Source of the DNA: Clostridiales bacterium
GTDB taxonomy: Bacteria > Bacillota > Clostridia > Christensenellales > Aristaeellaceae
Length of the DNA stretch: 64,000 nucleotides
Assembly: GCA_015056145.1 (NCBI GenBank)
Contig: SVGY01000007.1
Location: 49,249 to 113,248, forward strand
Direction: 5' to 3'
Both the position numbers and the translations under genes were made by a program. Positions 32,790 to 40,986 of this stretch are shown here, piece after piece. The notes beneath the pieces were generated by a model. The model was not told the origin of the DNA. It saw only the letters and a program-made list of their open reading frames with translations, and ran no database searches. The stretch's first letter is position 1. Each line of letters starts with the position of its first letter.

Positions 32790-32820
32790 CCCCGCAGCGG
32801 TTTGATGGCCTGCTGCGGGG
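32790..32820. terminator. Terminator after the CofE-like gene
   Basis: CCCCGCAGC pairs with GCTGCGGGG around a 13-base loop, extended by AACC/GGTT, followed by TTGATTTTG. Serves the plus-strand operon and possibly the convergent PAP2 gene. Confidence 0.8.
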
Positions 32821-32841
32821 TTGATTTTGCATTTGACAGAA

Positions 32842-33810
32842 TTACTCGGCGGAGATGCGATCTGTTTCGGCTTCGGCGGGGACATCGGTTTCCTTGCCTG
32901 CTCCCAGTTTGCTAAAGAACTTGAAGGTGAGCGGCCATACGCAGCCTGCGAAAACCGTCATGCAGAAATAGCGGATGCCGTCGCCCAGATTATGCTCGCC
33001 GAAAATGGCCCGCATGGGGATCTTGAAGCCTTCCTTTACCGCAAGCACCAGCGCAAGCCCAAGCACAACCTTCAGAAGCTGTGCCCACCACTTGGCTTTC
33101 ACTTCAAAACGGATATAGCGGTGCTCGATCTCAAAGGATAGCCACAGGCCTGCAAGGCAGCCCAGCATGGTATAGGCGTTTTTGGTGCCATGGCTCAGGT
33201 TGTGGGGATCGATATCCGCCGGGAAGGGGCACAGGAGCACATACAACAGATTGGCTACCGCCAGTCCGGTCATGACCCCGAAAAGGATGCGCAGGGTGCG
33301 TTCCTTTTCCGTAACCCTGTGGATGAGGGGATAGAGGCAGAAAACCATTGCGGCGGCAATGAGGATGGACACGCCCACGTCCTGCGGGGTATGCACGCCA
33401 AGGTACATACGGGAAAGGGCCACCAGTGCGGCGACGGCTACGCAGCCGATGCGAAGCCAGGTGTTTTTATTCCAGCGGGCAATGCCTCCAAAGAGGCCCA
33501 CTGCGGTCTGCGTGTGGCCGCTGGGGAAGGAGTAGCCTGTGGCTTCAGCCCGTGCACTTTCCACGATGGTAAAACTCTCGTCCTGCACCCAGGGACGGGG
33601 GATGCGGCACAGCAGCTTGAGGAACTGGTTCACCACCGTGCCGATGAGGCCGATGCCCAGCAGATAATAGCCTTCCCGCTTGTTCAGACACCAGAAAATC
33701 AGAATGCCCAGAACGATGACGATGGTTTCCTCACCCAGATGGGTAATGGCAGAGAAAAGACTGTCCAGAAAAGGAGTACGGATGCTTTCCAGCCAACGCA
33801 GTATTGCCAT
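32842..33810 (-). CDS. PAP2-superfamily membrane phosphatase
   Basis: 322 residues with about eight helices. The three PAP2 motifs are present: KLLCRIPRPW, SFPSGHTQ and SRMYLGVHTPQD, the last two providing the catalytic His residues. It would dephosphorylate a lipid phosphate such as undecaprenyl pyrophosphate or phosphatidic acid. Longer than BcrC-type enzymes, with extra C-terminal helices. The ribosome binding site is weak (AGGT). The frame is open further upstream over the antisense of other genes, but no start there is supported. Confidence 0.9.
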   Translation of the reverse strand: MAILRWLESIRTPFLDSLFSAITHLGEETIVIVLGILIFWCLNKREGYYLLGIGLIGTVVNQFLKLLCRIPRPWVQDESFTIVESARAEATGYSFPSGHTQTAVGLFGGIARWNKNTWLRIGCVAVAALVALSRMYLGVHTPQDVGVSILIAAAMVFCLYPLIHRVTEKERTLRILFGVMTGLAVANLLYVLLCPFPADIDPHNLSHGTKNAYTMLGCLAGLWLSFEIEHRYIRFEVKAKWWAQLLKVVLGLALVLAVKEGFKIPMRAIFGEHNLGDGIRYFCMTVFAGCVWPLTFKFFSKLGAGKETDVPAEAETDRISAE

Positions 33811-33915
33811 GTGTCTACCTGCTTTCTTTGGTTTAATGGGGTTTGGTTCCTTGGGAATATTATACACGGAAACGCAGGAAGAACAAAGCATTTTGTTTTT
33901 CGGGAGGGGCATTTG

Positions 33916-33944
33916 TTGACAGAATGCAGAGAAGCGTGTATATT
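33916..33944 (+). promoter_or_regulatory. Promoter before the leader peptide and acetyltransferase
   Basis: Consensus TTGACA (33916-33921), 17-base spacer, TATATT (33939-33944). Confidence 0.88.
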
Positions 33945-33978
33945 GAGAGTAAGAAAGAAAGGCAGGTGTGTATTGCTT

Positions 33979-34044
33979 ATGAAACTTTTGTTGTTGGCAA
34001 AAACCGGAAGCAATGCTGCCTGTCGGGTCAAACAATATATGTGA
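33979..34044 (+). CDS. Putative 21-residue leader peptide
   Basis: An ATG-initiated 21-codon frame begins 35 bases after the -10 and ends 91 bases before the acetyltransferase ATG. It starts MKLLLLAKTG and is basic with a hydrophobic start. The 5' region contains AGGTGTG as a weak ribosome binding site. Short leader frames ahead of resistance or modification genes often control them by ribosome stalling; that is the analogy here, with no direct proof. The 324-base gap 33811-34134 otherwise holds the promoter and a stem-loop. Confidence 0.4.
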   Translation: MKLLLLAKTGSNAACRVKQYM

Positions 34045-34079
34045 GCCCCTGCGACTTTTTATGGCAGTAGAATATGCAC

Positions 34080-34122
34080 TTCCGTTTTTGCGGGGTGCTT
34101 TTTTGTTGTTTTGAAAACGGAA
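34080..34122 (+). promoter_or_regulatory. Stem-loop before the acetyltransferase ribosome binding site
   Basis: TTCCGTTTT pairs with AAAACGGAA, enclosing a T-rich loop; its 3' arm abuts the AAGGAAAG ribosome binding site. An upstream alternative pairing of GCCCCTGCG with the GCGGGGTGC in the loop is possible, so the leader could switch folds. Confidence 0.4.
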
Positions 34123-34134
34123 AGGAAAGAAAAA

Positions 34135-35094
34135 ATGGAGATACTGGATTTTACGAAGGAATGGATTGCCGAAGCGGAAGAACTGCTTGTAGAGAACTAC
34201 AAAGAGGAAAAAGCTTGCGTGCCTTGCTTGCCGCAGATTACAGAGTGGCCGGAGCTTGGTCTGTTTGCACAAAACGGATTGGGCGTAGCGGCAGTGGAGG
34301 ACGGGAAGCTTCTGGGATTCCTGGGCGGCTATGAACCGTTCAGACCGGTATACTGTACCCCTGATACAGCCGGAGTGTGGTCGCCGCTGCATGCTCATGG
34401 GGCCCGAAAAGAAAACCGGGTCGCCATTTACCGCAGGCTGTATCAGGCCGCTGGAGCAAAATGGGCGGCTGCAGGCGCTGCCAGCCATGCAGTGACCCTC
34501 TTTGCCCATGATGAACATGCAAGGGAAGCCTTCTTTATGTATGGGTTTGGAGCAAGGTGCACAGACCTTATGAGAAATGCAGAGCTGCGGCCCATGCCTG
34601 AAACTGCAAAGGGGATCCGATTTACTGAACTTCCGGGAGAACGCTCCGGCGAGCTGCGTTCTTTGCGCAAGGCATTGACAGAACACCTCTCGCAATCGCC
34701 TTGCTTTATGAAGCAACACCAGGAGGATGTGGAAAAGTGGCTGGACTGGAGGGAAAAGGATGCGCCAAGAATGTTTGCCGCCTTGAAAGAGGAAAGGCCG
34801 GTCGCCTATCTGGAAGTGGTGCCTCAGGGAAAAAACGGCGAAAATTTTATCAGCTGGCAGAAAGAAATGTGGAATATCTGCGGTGCCTACTGTTTGCCTG
34901 AGGAGCGGGGTGCGGGAACTGCCGCCGGAGTGCTGTGGTTTTTGGCAAGCACATTGGCAAAGGAAGGCGCAACTCATCTGGGAGTGGATTGCGAAACCAT
35001 CAACCCTACAGCACTGGGCTTTTGGAAAAAACATTTTATGCCCTATACGTTCAGTGTGGTCAGGCGCATCGACGAAAACGCCCTGCTGCTTTAA
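34135..35094 (+). CDS. GNAT-type N-acetyltransferase (double-domain length)
   Basis: 319 residues, about twice the length of a single GNAT domain. The C-terminal half has the acetyl-CoA loop ERGAGTAAGVL followed by NPTALGFWKKHF, the usual end of a GNAT core. The N-terminal half (1-140) has a weaker GNAT-like pattern. The substrate is unknown. The ATG at 34135 has AAGGAAAG upstream; an upstream TTG at 34111 lacks one. It is preceded by a promoter, a short leader frame and a stem-loop, so its expression may be conditional. Confidence 0.8.
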   Translation: MEILDFTKEWIAEAEELLVENYKEEKACVPCLPQITEWPELGLFAQNGLGVAAVEDGKLLGFLGGYEPFRPVYCTPDTAGVWSPLHAHGARKENRVAIYRRLYQAAGAKWAAAGAASHAVTLFAHDEHAREAFFMYGFGARCTDLMRNAELRPMPETAKGIRFTELPGERSGELRSLRKALTEHLSQSPCFMKQHQEDVEKWLDWREKDAPRMFAALKEERPVAYLEVVPQGKNGENFISWQKEMWNICGAYCLPEERGAGTAAGVLWFLASTLAKEGATHLGVDCETINPTALGFWKKHFMPYTFSVVRRIDENALLL

Positions 35095-35135
35095 CCGGGA
35101 CGGTTTTGGGGCGTGATGTAACAAAATAGTTCTTT

Positions 35136-35157
35136 GTTTTTTCCTTCGGGAGGGAAC
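35136..35157. terminator. Left hairpin flanking repeat copy 4
   Basis: GTTTTTTCC and GGAGGGAAC pair around TTCG with several G-U pairs. It differs from the right copy (35323-35344) by two C-to-T changes in the 5' arm that keep pairing. Confidence 0.6.
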
Positions 35158-35158
35158 T

Positions 35159-35321
35159 CAGCTTGTCGAAAAACTTCATCTTTGTCAGTCAAAGCCGCAC
35201 ATCTTGTACATTCGATGTTCGCCATGCTTTCTTGAAAGTATTTAAGCACAAGGAATGTGGGCTCTGCCCACACCCGGCAGGGGGATGATCCCCTGCACCC
35301 TGCGCATTTTTTGACGGCTTG
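35159..35321 (+). repeat. Terminator-nested repeat, copy 4 (diverged, 163 bp)
   Basis: Clearly homologous to copies 1-3 over its whole length but with roughly 20 substitutions and one missing C in the last hairpin. Termini are CAGCTTGTCGAAAAAC and TTTTTTGACGGCTTG. The first internal stem has changed sequence (ACAT/ATGT instead of GCACC/GGTGC) yet still pairs. Unlike the others it lies between two genes in the same direction. The 383-base gap 35095-35477 holds this element and the next gene's promoter. Confidence 0.9.
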
Positions 35322-35322
35322 C

Positions 35323-35344
35323 GTTCCTTCCTTCGGGAGGGAAC
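35323..35344 (+). terminator. Right hairpin flanking repeat copy 4
   Basis: GTTCCTTCC pairs with GGAGGGAAC around a TTCG loop, followed by GTTTTTG. The likely terminator of the acetyltransferase gene. Confidence 0.8.
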
Positions 35345-35411
35345 GTTTTTGTTGTGAATGTAAAAATTCTGACGGAAACCCGTCACCGAGCCGGGAATGC
35401 GTCCGCTGCGC

Positions 35412-35440
35412 TTGTCAAGCGTCGAAAGCTGTGATATTCT
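35412..35440 (+). promoter_or_regulatory. Promoter of the capsule-kinase-like gene
   Basis: TTGTCA, 17-base spacer, TATTCT, 37 bases before the ATG at 35478. Confidence 0.7.
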
Positions 35441-35477
35441 ATAAGGTAAGATAAACAGGGGGAAAGAGGGTGCCGTT

Positions 35478-36806
35478 ATGAAAAAACTCCGTAGGAAATG
35501 GAAGAATGCCATTGGCTTTGTTCTCTTTTTCTGTCTTGCCATAACTGCCGCCATGGCTTATTACATGTATTGCCTTGTGCCGGAGATTTACCGTGCAGAC
35601 TATACTTTTTTTGCCCTGCCTGCCGGCGTCAGTACTGAAGAAAACGGCGGCGAGTTGACCCGCATGCTTGCACGGGACTGTGACCAGCTGCTGGCTACCC
35701 CGGACTTCCGTGAAAAAGTGATGGAAACCGCCCAGAGCGATGGAAGCGCAAGGCTGTATGTGAAGGGGAACGGACGCAGCCATACCATCCGCCTGACGGG
35801 CTGGGGCTATGATGCGGATATCCTGGGCGCCCTGGTGAACGCAGCAGGCGACGAGATGATGGCTCAGGCGGAAAGCGTGTTCCAGGCCACCGCCCTCAAA
35901 ACCCTCACCCGGGCAGAAACACCTGCACAGGTTTGGAAGGTTTTCAAACCTGCTGCTGTGGCTGTTGCCTTTGTGGGATCCTTTGTGCTGTTTTCCCTGC
36001 TGGCGATGCTCTTTGGCACGGCTTCCCGCAGAATCCGCTATGGCAGGACCACTGCCGATCTGCCCCTGCCCTGTCTGGCCGGCATGTCCAGCCTTGCTCC
36101 GTCCATCCGCAAGCAGCAAAAGCCTGTGGATAAGGCGGGCAACCATGCACCCCTTTATGATGTGATCGACGAAAACAATGTGGTAAACCTGCAATCCCTC
36201 AGCGCACGCCTGAAGGCGCTGCAGCGGCGCAGGGGCTGCACCCTCACCATTACCGGTATGGAGAGGGATACGGACAGTGCAGCCATGGCTGTGCTGCTGG
36301 CTACGGAACTGGCGGTGGAGGGCTACGGCGTGCTGCTTGTGGAAATGGACAGCTATCAGCCCCGCATCGGAAGCCTCCTGCACCTCAGGGGCCAGGTGGA
36401 CGTGCTGGATTGCATCGAGAGCCAGGATGCGTACTCTCATGCGATCCTCTCCACGGATGTGGACGGCATGTTCTTTGTGGATGCCTGCCACGAGCCCGGA
36501 TTTGTGAGCCGCATCGCCGGAACGGAAGAGTTTTCCGCCTTTGTCCGGGATATTGCTCAGACTTTTCAGTATGTGATTATCCATGCACCCAGCTGCTCCC
36601 GCCGTAATGATGCCGCTCTGCTGGGACGGCTGACGGATCTGGTGCTGATGGTGGCAGATGACGGCAAACACAATGCGGACGAGATTGAAGCTGAAGCCCG
36701 CAGCCTCGGAAAATCTGTGAGACAGGTGGCAGGCTATGTGCTTTGCGATGTGCCGAAGGCCCGTGCAAAGCGCAGGGAATATTCCCGCCATGTTTTGCAG
36801 GCATAA
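35478..36806 (+). CDS. Wzz/BY-kinase-like membrane protein lacking a P-loop
   Basis: 442 residues. Two helices (about 11-33 and 159-180) bracket an extracytoplasmic domain, the layout of chain-length regulators. The cytoplasmic part (235-440) has the fold pattern of tyrosine-kinase/MinD-type ATPases: a strand TLTITG at 255-260, then a helix, then VLLVEMDSYQPRIG at 285-298, the Walker A' segment. The P-loop between them is replaced by MERDTDSAA with no GKS/GKT, and the C-terminus has no Tyr cluster. It is therefore probably catalytically dead or uses another partner. No polysaccharide genes are adjacent. Confidence 0.7.
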   Translation: MKKLRRKWKNAIGFVLFFCLAITAAMAYYMYCLVPEIYRADYTFFALPAGVSTEENGGELTRMLARDCDQLLATPDFREKVMETAQSDGSARLYVKGNGRSHTIRLTGWGYDADILGALVNAAGDEMMAQAESVFQATALKTLTRAETPAQVWKVFKPAAVAVAFVGSFVLFSLLAMLFGTASRRIRYGRTTADLPLPCLAGMSSLAPSIRKQQKPVDKAGNHAPLYDVIDENNVVNLQSLSARLKALQRRRGCTLTITGMERDTDSAAMAVLLATELAVEGYGVLLVEMDSYQPRIGSLLHLRGQVDVLDCIESQDAYSHAILSTDVDGMFFVDACHEPGFVSRIAGTEEFSAFVRDIAQTFQYVIIHAPSCSRRNDAALLGRLTDLVLMVADDGKHNADEIEAEARSLGKSVRQVAGYVLCDVPKARAKRREYSRHVLQA

Positions 36807-36833
36807 GAGCTGCAACGAAGGAGGAAGAAACAA

Positions 36834-37826
36834 GTGGATCTGCTCAGAACCCTGCTGCTTTATATGACCCTTTTGTACACTTCGTCAGTACAGAGTATGC
36901 CGGATGTGGACGGGGTAATGGCTGCTATGGTAACGCCAACCCCGGAAATCGTTCAGCCTACGGCTACCCCTGTGCCCACCCCCAGCCCTACGCCCGTGCC
37001 CACGGTGGAAGTATCCGTCAATCCGGAATACAAAACCCTCAACATGGGCAGCAAGGGCGATGATGTGGTGCGCCTGCAGGAAACCCTGAAGCAGCACGGC
37101 TACTATAGCGGCGAAGTGGACGGCCGCTACGGCAACCAGACCCGTGTTGCGGTGGAGCTGTTCCAGTATTGCCACGGACTTTCTGCGGACGGTATTGCGG
37201 GCCGGCATACCCTGACGGTTCTCTACGACAGCAATCAGGTGCGGCCTGCCCCGACTCCTACCGGCACCCCTGAACCTCAGGTGACGGAAACCCCCGAGGA
37301 AACCCCTGCCCCTACGCTGGTGCCTACGGCTGCGCCCACGGAGACCCCTGCACCCACCGATACTCCCGCCCCCACAGCGGAGCCGGAGTTCCTCCCCATG
37401 GAAGGCTGGGTTATTCAGGTGGAGGGACAGGCAGCGCCGCTGGCGGTTTCTTCTGGAAGCGAAGGAGAGACGGCCGCTGTGGTGCCTTACAGCTACGGCG
37501 ATCTGCTCTATGTGCCCCTGAAGGAAGTGCTGGAAAGCACCGGCATAACGGTTCTTTCTGCCGACATAGACAGCCCCGGTTATGCTTTTGCCCTTGGCAA
37601 CAACATTTTCCTGCTCTCTTATGGCGCCGACCAGAACGGCAATCCCATCAACCTGGAAATTTTTAAGGATGAAGTCCGCCAACTGATGCCGGTGAGAGAT
37701 ATCCGTCTGGTGGATGAAATGCTGTATTTGCCCTGCGAAAGCATTACGGAGCTGATGGGAATCACTTTTGAAAAAGGCGACCAGCAGGTGCTCATTGTGA
37801 GAATGCCTTCGCCGCAAAACCAGTAA
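36834..37826 (+). CDS. Peptidoglycan-binding-domain protein with Pro/Thr linker
   Basis: 330 residues. A short N-terminal hydrophobic segment (1-20), a first Pro/Thr stretch (34-57), a PG_binding_1 domain at about 66-128 (GSKGDDVVRLQETLKQHGYY), a second repetitive Pro/Thr/Glu linker (about 137-187) and a C-terminal domain resembling copper-amine-oxidase-like N-terminal domains (about 195-328; VPLKEVLESTGI, LMPVRDIRLVD). It would be a cell-wall-bound exported protein. The start is GTG after GGAGG. It probably shares a transcript with the preceding membrane protein (27 bases apart). Confidence 0.82.
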   Translation: MDLLRTLLLYMTLLYTSSVQSMPDVDGVMAAMVTPTPEIVQPTATPVPTPSPTPVPTVEVSVNPEYKTLNMGSKGDDVVRLQETLKQHGYYSGEVDGRYGNQTRVAVELFQYCHGLSADGIAGRHTLTVLYDSNQVRPAPTPTGTPEPQVTETPEETPAPTLVPTAAPTETPAPTDTPAPTAEPEFLPMEGWVIQVEGQAAPLAVSSGSEGETAAVVPYSYGDLLYVPLKEVLESTGITVLSADIDSPGYAFALGNNIFLLSYGADQNGNPINLEIFKDEVRQLMPVRDIRLVDEMLYLPCESITELMGITFEKGDQQVLIVRMPSPQNQ

Positions 37827-37873
37827 CAGGAGATTTATGCCGTATCCGCTATGTATTCCCTTGGCGCAAAGCC

Positions 37874-37901
37874 TTGACAGTCCGCCCGTCGGGACTATAA
37901 T
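37874..37901 (+). promoter_or_regulatory. Promoter of ilvE
   Basis: TTGACA, 16-base spacer containing CCCGTCGGG, TATAAT. Confidence 0.85.
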
Positions 37902-37970
37902 AGTCAATGTGCTTTTTCAATAAGCGAAATTCATTTTCGGGTATGATGGCAGAAAGGAAGGACGAGAAAA

Positions 37971-39038
37971 ATGAATGTACAAATGAATCTTACCACCACC
38001 CCCAAAGCAAAACCCACCGATGAAAGCAAGCTGGGTTTCGGTCATGTGTTTTCCGATCACATGCTGCTGATCAACTATACCGAGGGCAAGGGCTGGCACG
38101 ACGCACGCATCGAGCCCTACGGAAACATCACCCTTGATCCCGCCTGCCAGGTGCTGCACTATGGTCAGGAGATTTTCGAGGGCCTCAAGTGCTACCGTAC
38201 CCCCAAGGGCGAGTTCCAGCTGTTCCGTCCCCGGGCCAATTTCGAGCGTTTCGCCCGCTCTGCCGAGCGTATGGGCATGGCTCCCCTGCCTGTGGAGGAC
38301 GGCCTGGATACTTTGCTCAAGCTGCTGAGCGTTGACAAGGAGTGGACTCCCCACGAGGAAGGCACTTCCCTGTACATCCGCCCCACCATGATCGCTACGG
38401 ATGCATTCCTTGGCGTAAGCGCCTCCAAGACCTATCTGTACTATGTGCTGCTGTCTCCCTCCGGCGCATACTATTCCTCCGGCCTGGCCCCTGTGGGTAT
38501 CTATGTGGAGGACAGCTATGTGCGTGCAGTCCGCGGCGGTATCGGCTTTGCCAAGACCGGCGGCAACTATGCGGCCAGTATTCTGGCAGGTGTAAAGGCC
38601 AAGTCAAACGGCTATGCCCAGGTGCTGTGGCTGGACGGCGTGCATCAGCGCTACATCGAAGAAGTGGGCGCAATGAATATGATGTTTGTCTATGATGACA
38701 AGAAGATCGTGACCCCCGCCCTCAACGGCAGCATTCTGCCCGGCATCACCCGTGACAGCGTGCTCCAGCTGGCAAAGAAGATGGGTTACGAGACTGAGGA
38801 AGTCCGCATGGATATCAACGATGTGACTGCCGATATCAAGGCCGGTCGTATCACCGAGGCTTTTGGTACCGGTACCGCCGCTGTGGTTTCCCCCGTCAGC
38901 AAGCTGTGCTTCAAGGGCGAGGAAATGCAGATTGGCGATGGAAGCATCGGCCACATCACCATGGATCTCTACAACACCCTTACCGGCATTCAGTTCGGCA
39001 AGATCGAGGATCCCATGGGCTGGGTAATGAAGGTTTAA
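37971..39038 (+). CDS. ilvE: Branched-chain amino acid aminotransferase
   Basis: 355 residues, fold-type IV PLP enzyme of the longer (BCAT2) type. LHYGQEIFEGLKCYR near residue 60 and EEVGAMNMMFVYDD near 225 are characteristic, and the PLP Lys is in the GGNYAASILAGVKAKSNG region near residue 200. It interconverts Val, Leu and Ile with their 2-oxo acids using glutamate. No other ilv gene is nearby. It has its own consensus promoter; codon use is biased, suggesting high expression. Confidence 0.95.
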   Translation: MNVQMNLTTTPKAKPTDESKLGFGHVFSDHMLLINYTEGKGWHDARIEPYGNITLDPACQVLHYGQEIFEGLKCYRTPKGEFQLFRPRANFERFARSAERMGMAPLPVEDGLDTLLKLLSVDKEWTPHEEGTSLYIRPTMIATDAFLGVSASKTYLYYVLLSPSGAYYSSGLAPVGIYVEDSYVRAVRGGIGFAKTGGNYAASILAGVKAKSNGYAQVLWLDGVHQRYIEEVGAMNMMFVYDDKKIVTPALNGSILPGITRDSVLQLAKKMGYETEEVRMDINDVTADIKAGRITEAFGTGTAAVVSPVSKLCFKGEEMQIGDGSIGHITMDLYNTLTGIQFGKIEDPMGWVMKV

Positions 39039-39065
39039 TCGATTATTTGAAAGGGAGGGCAAGCC

Positions 39066-40103
39066 GTGCTGAGAGAGGCTGCGTTTCATTCTGACCCCTG
39101 CGACATGACCATGAGCATGATGCGGGAAAAACAATATGAAGCCTGCGAACGGCGTCTGCTTGCTCATCCCCCTGTTGCCCTTTTTTCGGCGGAAGCCACG
39201 GATCTGGATGCACAGGCGCTCTACGAGCATTCCTATGCCTATCCGGGCCGATTGACCTGCCTTGTGACGCTGAAGGAACTGCGCAGGGATGTGCGGGCCC
39301 TTCTGCCGGTGGAAAGCCTGTACGTCAGCTTTGCCGAAAGGGAAATGCTGGAGCGCCTTATCCTTCACGAGGGCGAAATGGTCATGACGGACTGGGATGA
39401 TATCGGCGCAGCCGAGTCGCTGGTGCGCAGGCTCTGGTGCGGATTCCGCACGGAAGGCAGCGACTGGATACTGACTTTGCCCAAGACGCTTATGGAACCC
39501 ATCATGGCGGCGCTGAACCGTTCGGAAATGCTGGGCATTCGTGACAGGTGTTTCCGCTATGATGCCACCATTCACGGTCTTCTGTATCTGACGGGGCTTT
39601 TGCATGCCTCCCAGGCGCTGGACTTTTTCCTTACTCATGTGATGAGAGTGCCTTCGCCAAGGGCTGATGAAATCGGCAGGCGATACATGCAGGCTACTTT
39701 TGAGTACATCTCCGATGAAGCCGGGGATATGATCCTGCTGCATCCCGGGCTGGCCAACCCCTATCAGCTGGTGAAACGGCAGGAGCTGGGCGCAATGGGC
39801 GCCTTTGAAATGAGCCAGACCATGATGGCAGGCGGTATGAACGGCATTCTGCCGGAAGAAGCCCCCCTGCATGAAAAACTTTGTCTCAGTCTGAAAGGCG
39901 CTATGCGTCCGGATTACGACCTGAACGAAGCTGCTGAGGATCTGCGGATGCTGGCAAAGCAGGGTGTATCGCTGGAGGAAATGGAGGATGTGCTGTCCTC
40001 GCTGGTGGCAGTGCTGCCCACACCGGAAATGCTGGGGGCGCTGAAGCAGCTTTACGAGGGCACGCCCCGCTGGCTGGGACTGAAAGCTGCATTGGAGCAT
40101 TGA
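39066..40103 (+). CDS. Conserved-looking protein of unknown function
   Basis: 345 residues, cytoplasmic, rich in Leu, Met and Glu, predicted mostly alpha-helical. I recognise no motif: no nucleotide loop, metal triad or HTH is obvious. The start is GTG with GGGAGGG 8 bases upstream. It lies 27 bases after ilvE and 3 bases before the RluA gene, so it is likely cotranscribed with the latter. Confidence 0.6.
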   Translation: MLREAAFHSDPCDMTMSMMREKQYEACERRLLAHPPVALFSAEATDLDAQALYEHSYAYPGRLTCLVTLKELRRDVRALLPVESLYVSFAEREMLERLILHEGEMVMTDWDDIGAAESLVRRLWCGFRTEGSDWILTLPKTLMEPIMAALNRSEMLGIRDRCFRYDATIHGLLYLTGLLHASQALDFFLTHVMRVPSPRADEIGRRYMQATFEYISDEAGDMILLHPGLANPYQLVKRQELGAMGAFEMSQTMMAGGMNGILPEEAPLHEKLCLSLKGAMRPDYDLNEAAEDLRMLAKQGVSLEEMEDVLSSLVAVLPTPEMLGALKQLYEGTPRWLGLKAALEH

Positions 40104-40106
40104 AAA

Positions 40107-40985
40107 ATGAAACTGTACACTTTTCACATTCCTGAGGATACGGCAGCGGGAAAACTGCTGCCGCTGGTAAGGCGCATGCTGCCGGAGCTTGATGCTAAAA
40201 CGGTGCAGAAAGCCTTTGACTGCCGGGATGTGAAGCAGAATGGCAAAAGGATGGACAAGCATGCCATGCTGATTCCCGGGGCAGAGGTCAGGCTCTACAC
40301 CCGGGAGGAGGCTGCGGCGGGCTTGTCCATTCCGTTTGTTTACGAGGATGAAAACATACTGATCGTGCACAAGCCGGCAGGAATCAGCTGCCAGAAGGAT
40401 ACAAAGGGCGGGTTGACCATTGGCGAGCTTGCTGCAAGGCAACTGGGCCTCTCTCAGCCTCTTAGGCCCTGCCACCGGCTGGACAACCAGACGGAAGGGC
40501 TGTTGATACTGGCAAAGACCGATGAGGCCCGGGAGGCCATGGAAGAAGCCTTCTATCACCGGAGGATACACAAGCAGTATCTGTGCATGGTAAAGGGGCA
40601 TCCCAGCCCGGAACATGCGGTTTTGAGGGACTGGCTCATCAAGGATGAAAAGCTGGCGCAGGTCAAGATCGTTAAGCGGGAACAGCCCCGCAGCCTGCCT
40701 GTGGTCACGGAATACCAGGTTTTGGAGCAAAGGGGAGATGCAACCCTCGTGGAAATCACCCTGCATACGGGCCGTACCCATCAGATCAGGGCCCATATGG
40801 CCGCTATCGGGCATCCGCTTCTTGGGGATGACAAATACGGCAACAGGGACTTCAACAAACAAAAAAAGGCCAAAAGCCTGATGCTGTGCGCTGTGAGCCT
40901 TTCGTTCGATTTGACGGGCAGATGGTCGTATCTGAACCTGATCCATCCCCGGACGAAACCGTCTTTTTTGAAGGGGGACAAGTAA
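40107..40985 (+). CDS. RluA-family pseudouridine synthase
   Basis: 292 residues. An S4-like N-terminal part (about 15-65) is followed by the catalytic domain with HRLDNQTEG at 123-131, where Asp126 is the nucleophile, and HTGRTHQIRAHM near 220. It isomerises uridines in rRNA or tRNA; the exact target is not predictable. It is directly followed (1 base) by the HAD phosphatase gene. Confidence 0.95.
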   Translation: MKLYTFHIPEDTAAGKLLPLVRRMLPELDAKTVQKAFDCRDVKQNGKRMDKHAMLIPGAEVRLYTREEAAAGLSIPFVYEDENILIVHKPAGISCQKDTKGGLTIGELAARQLGLSQPLRPCHRLDNQTEGLLILAKTDEAREAMEEAFYHRRIHKQYLCMVKGHPSPEHAVLRDWLIKDEKLAQVKIVKREQPRSLPVVTEYQVLEQRGDATLVEITLHTGRTHQIRAHMAAIGHPLLGDDKYGNRDFNKQKKAKSLMLCAVSLSFDLTGRWSYLNLIHPRTKPSFLKGDK

Positions 40986-40986
40986 T

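Noticed and set aside
33811..35124. Upstream extension of the PAP2 protein by more than 400 codons
   Set aside because: It runs antisense through the acetyltransferase gene; the PAP2 fold starts at the ATG at 33810.
10552..35344. Reading the four repeats as a CRISPR array or as an insertion sequence with transposase
   Set aside because: The copies are thousands of bases apart, have no spacers and encode no protein; they are a dispersed short element.
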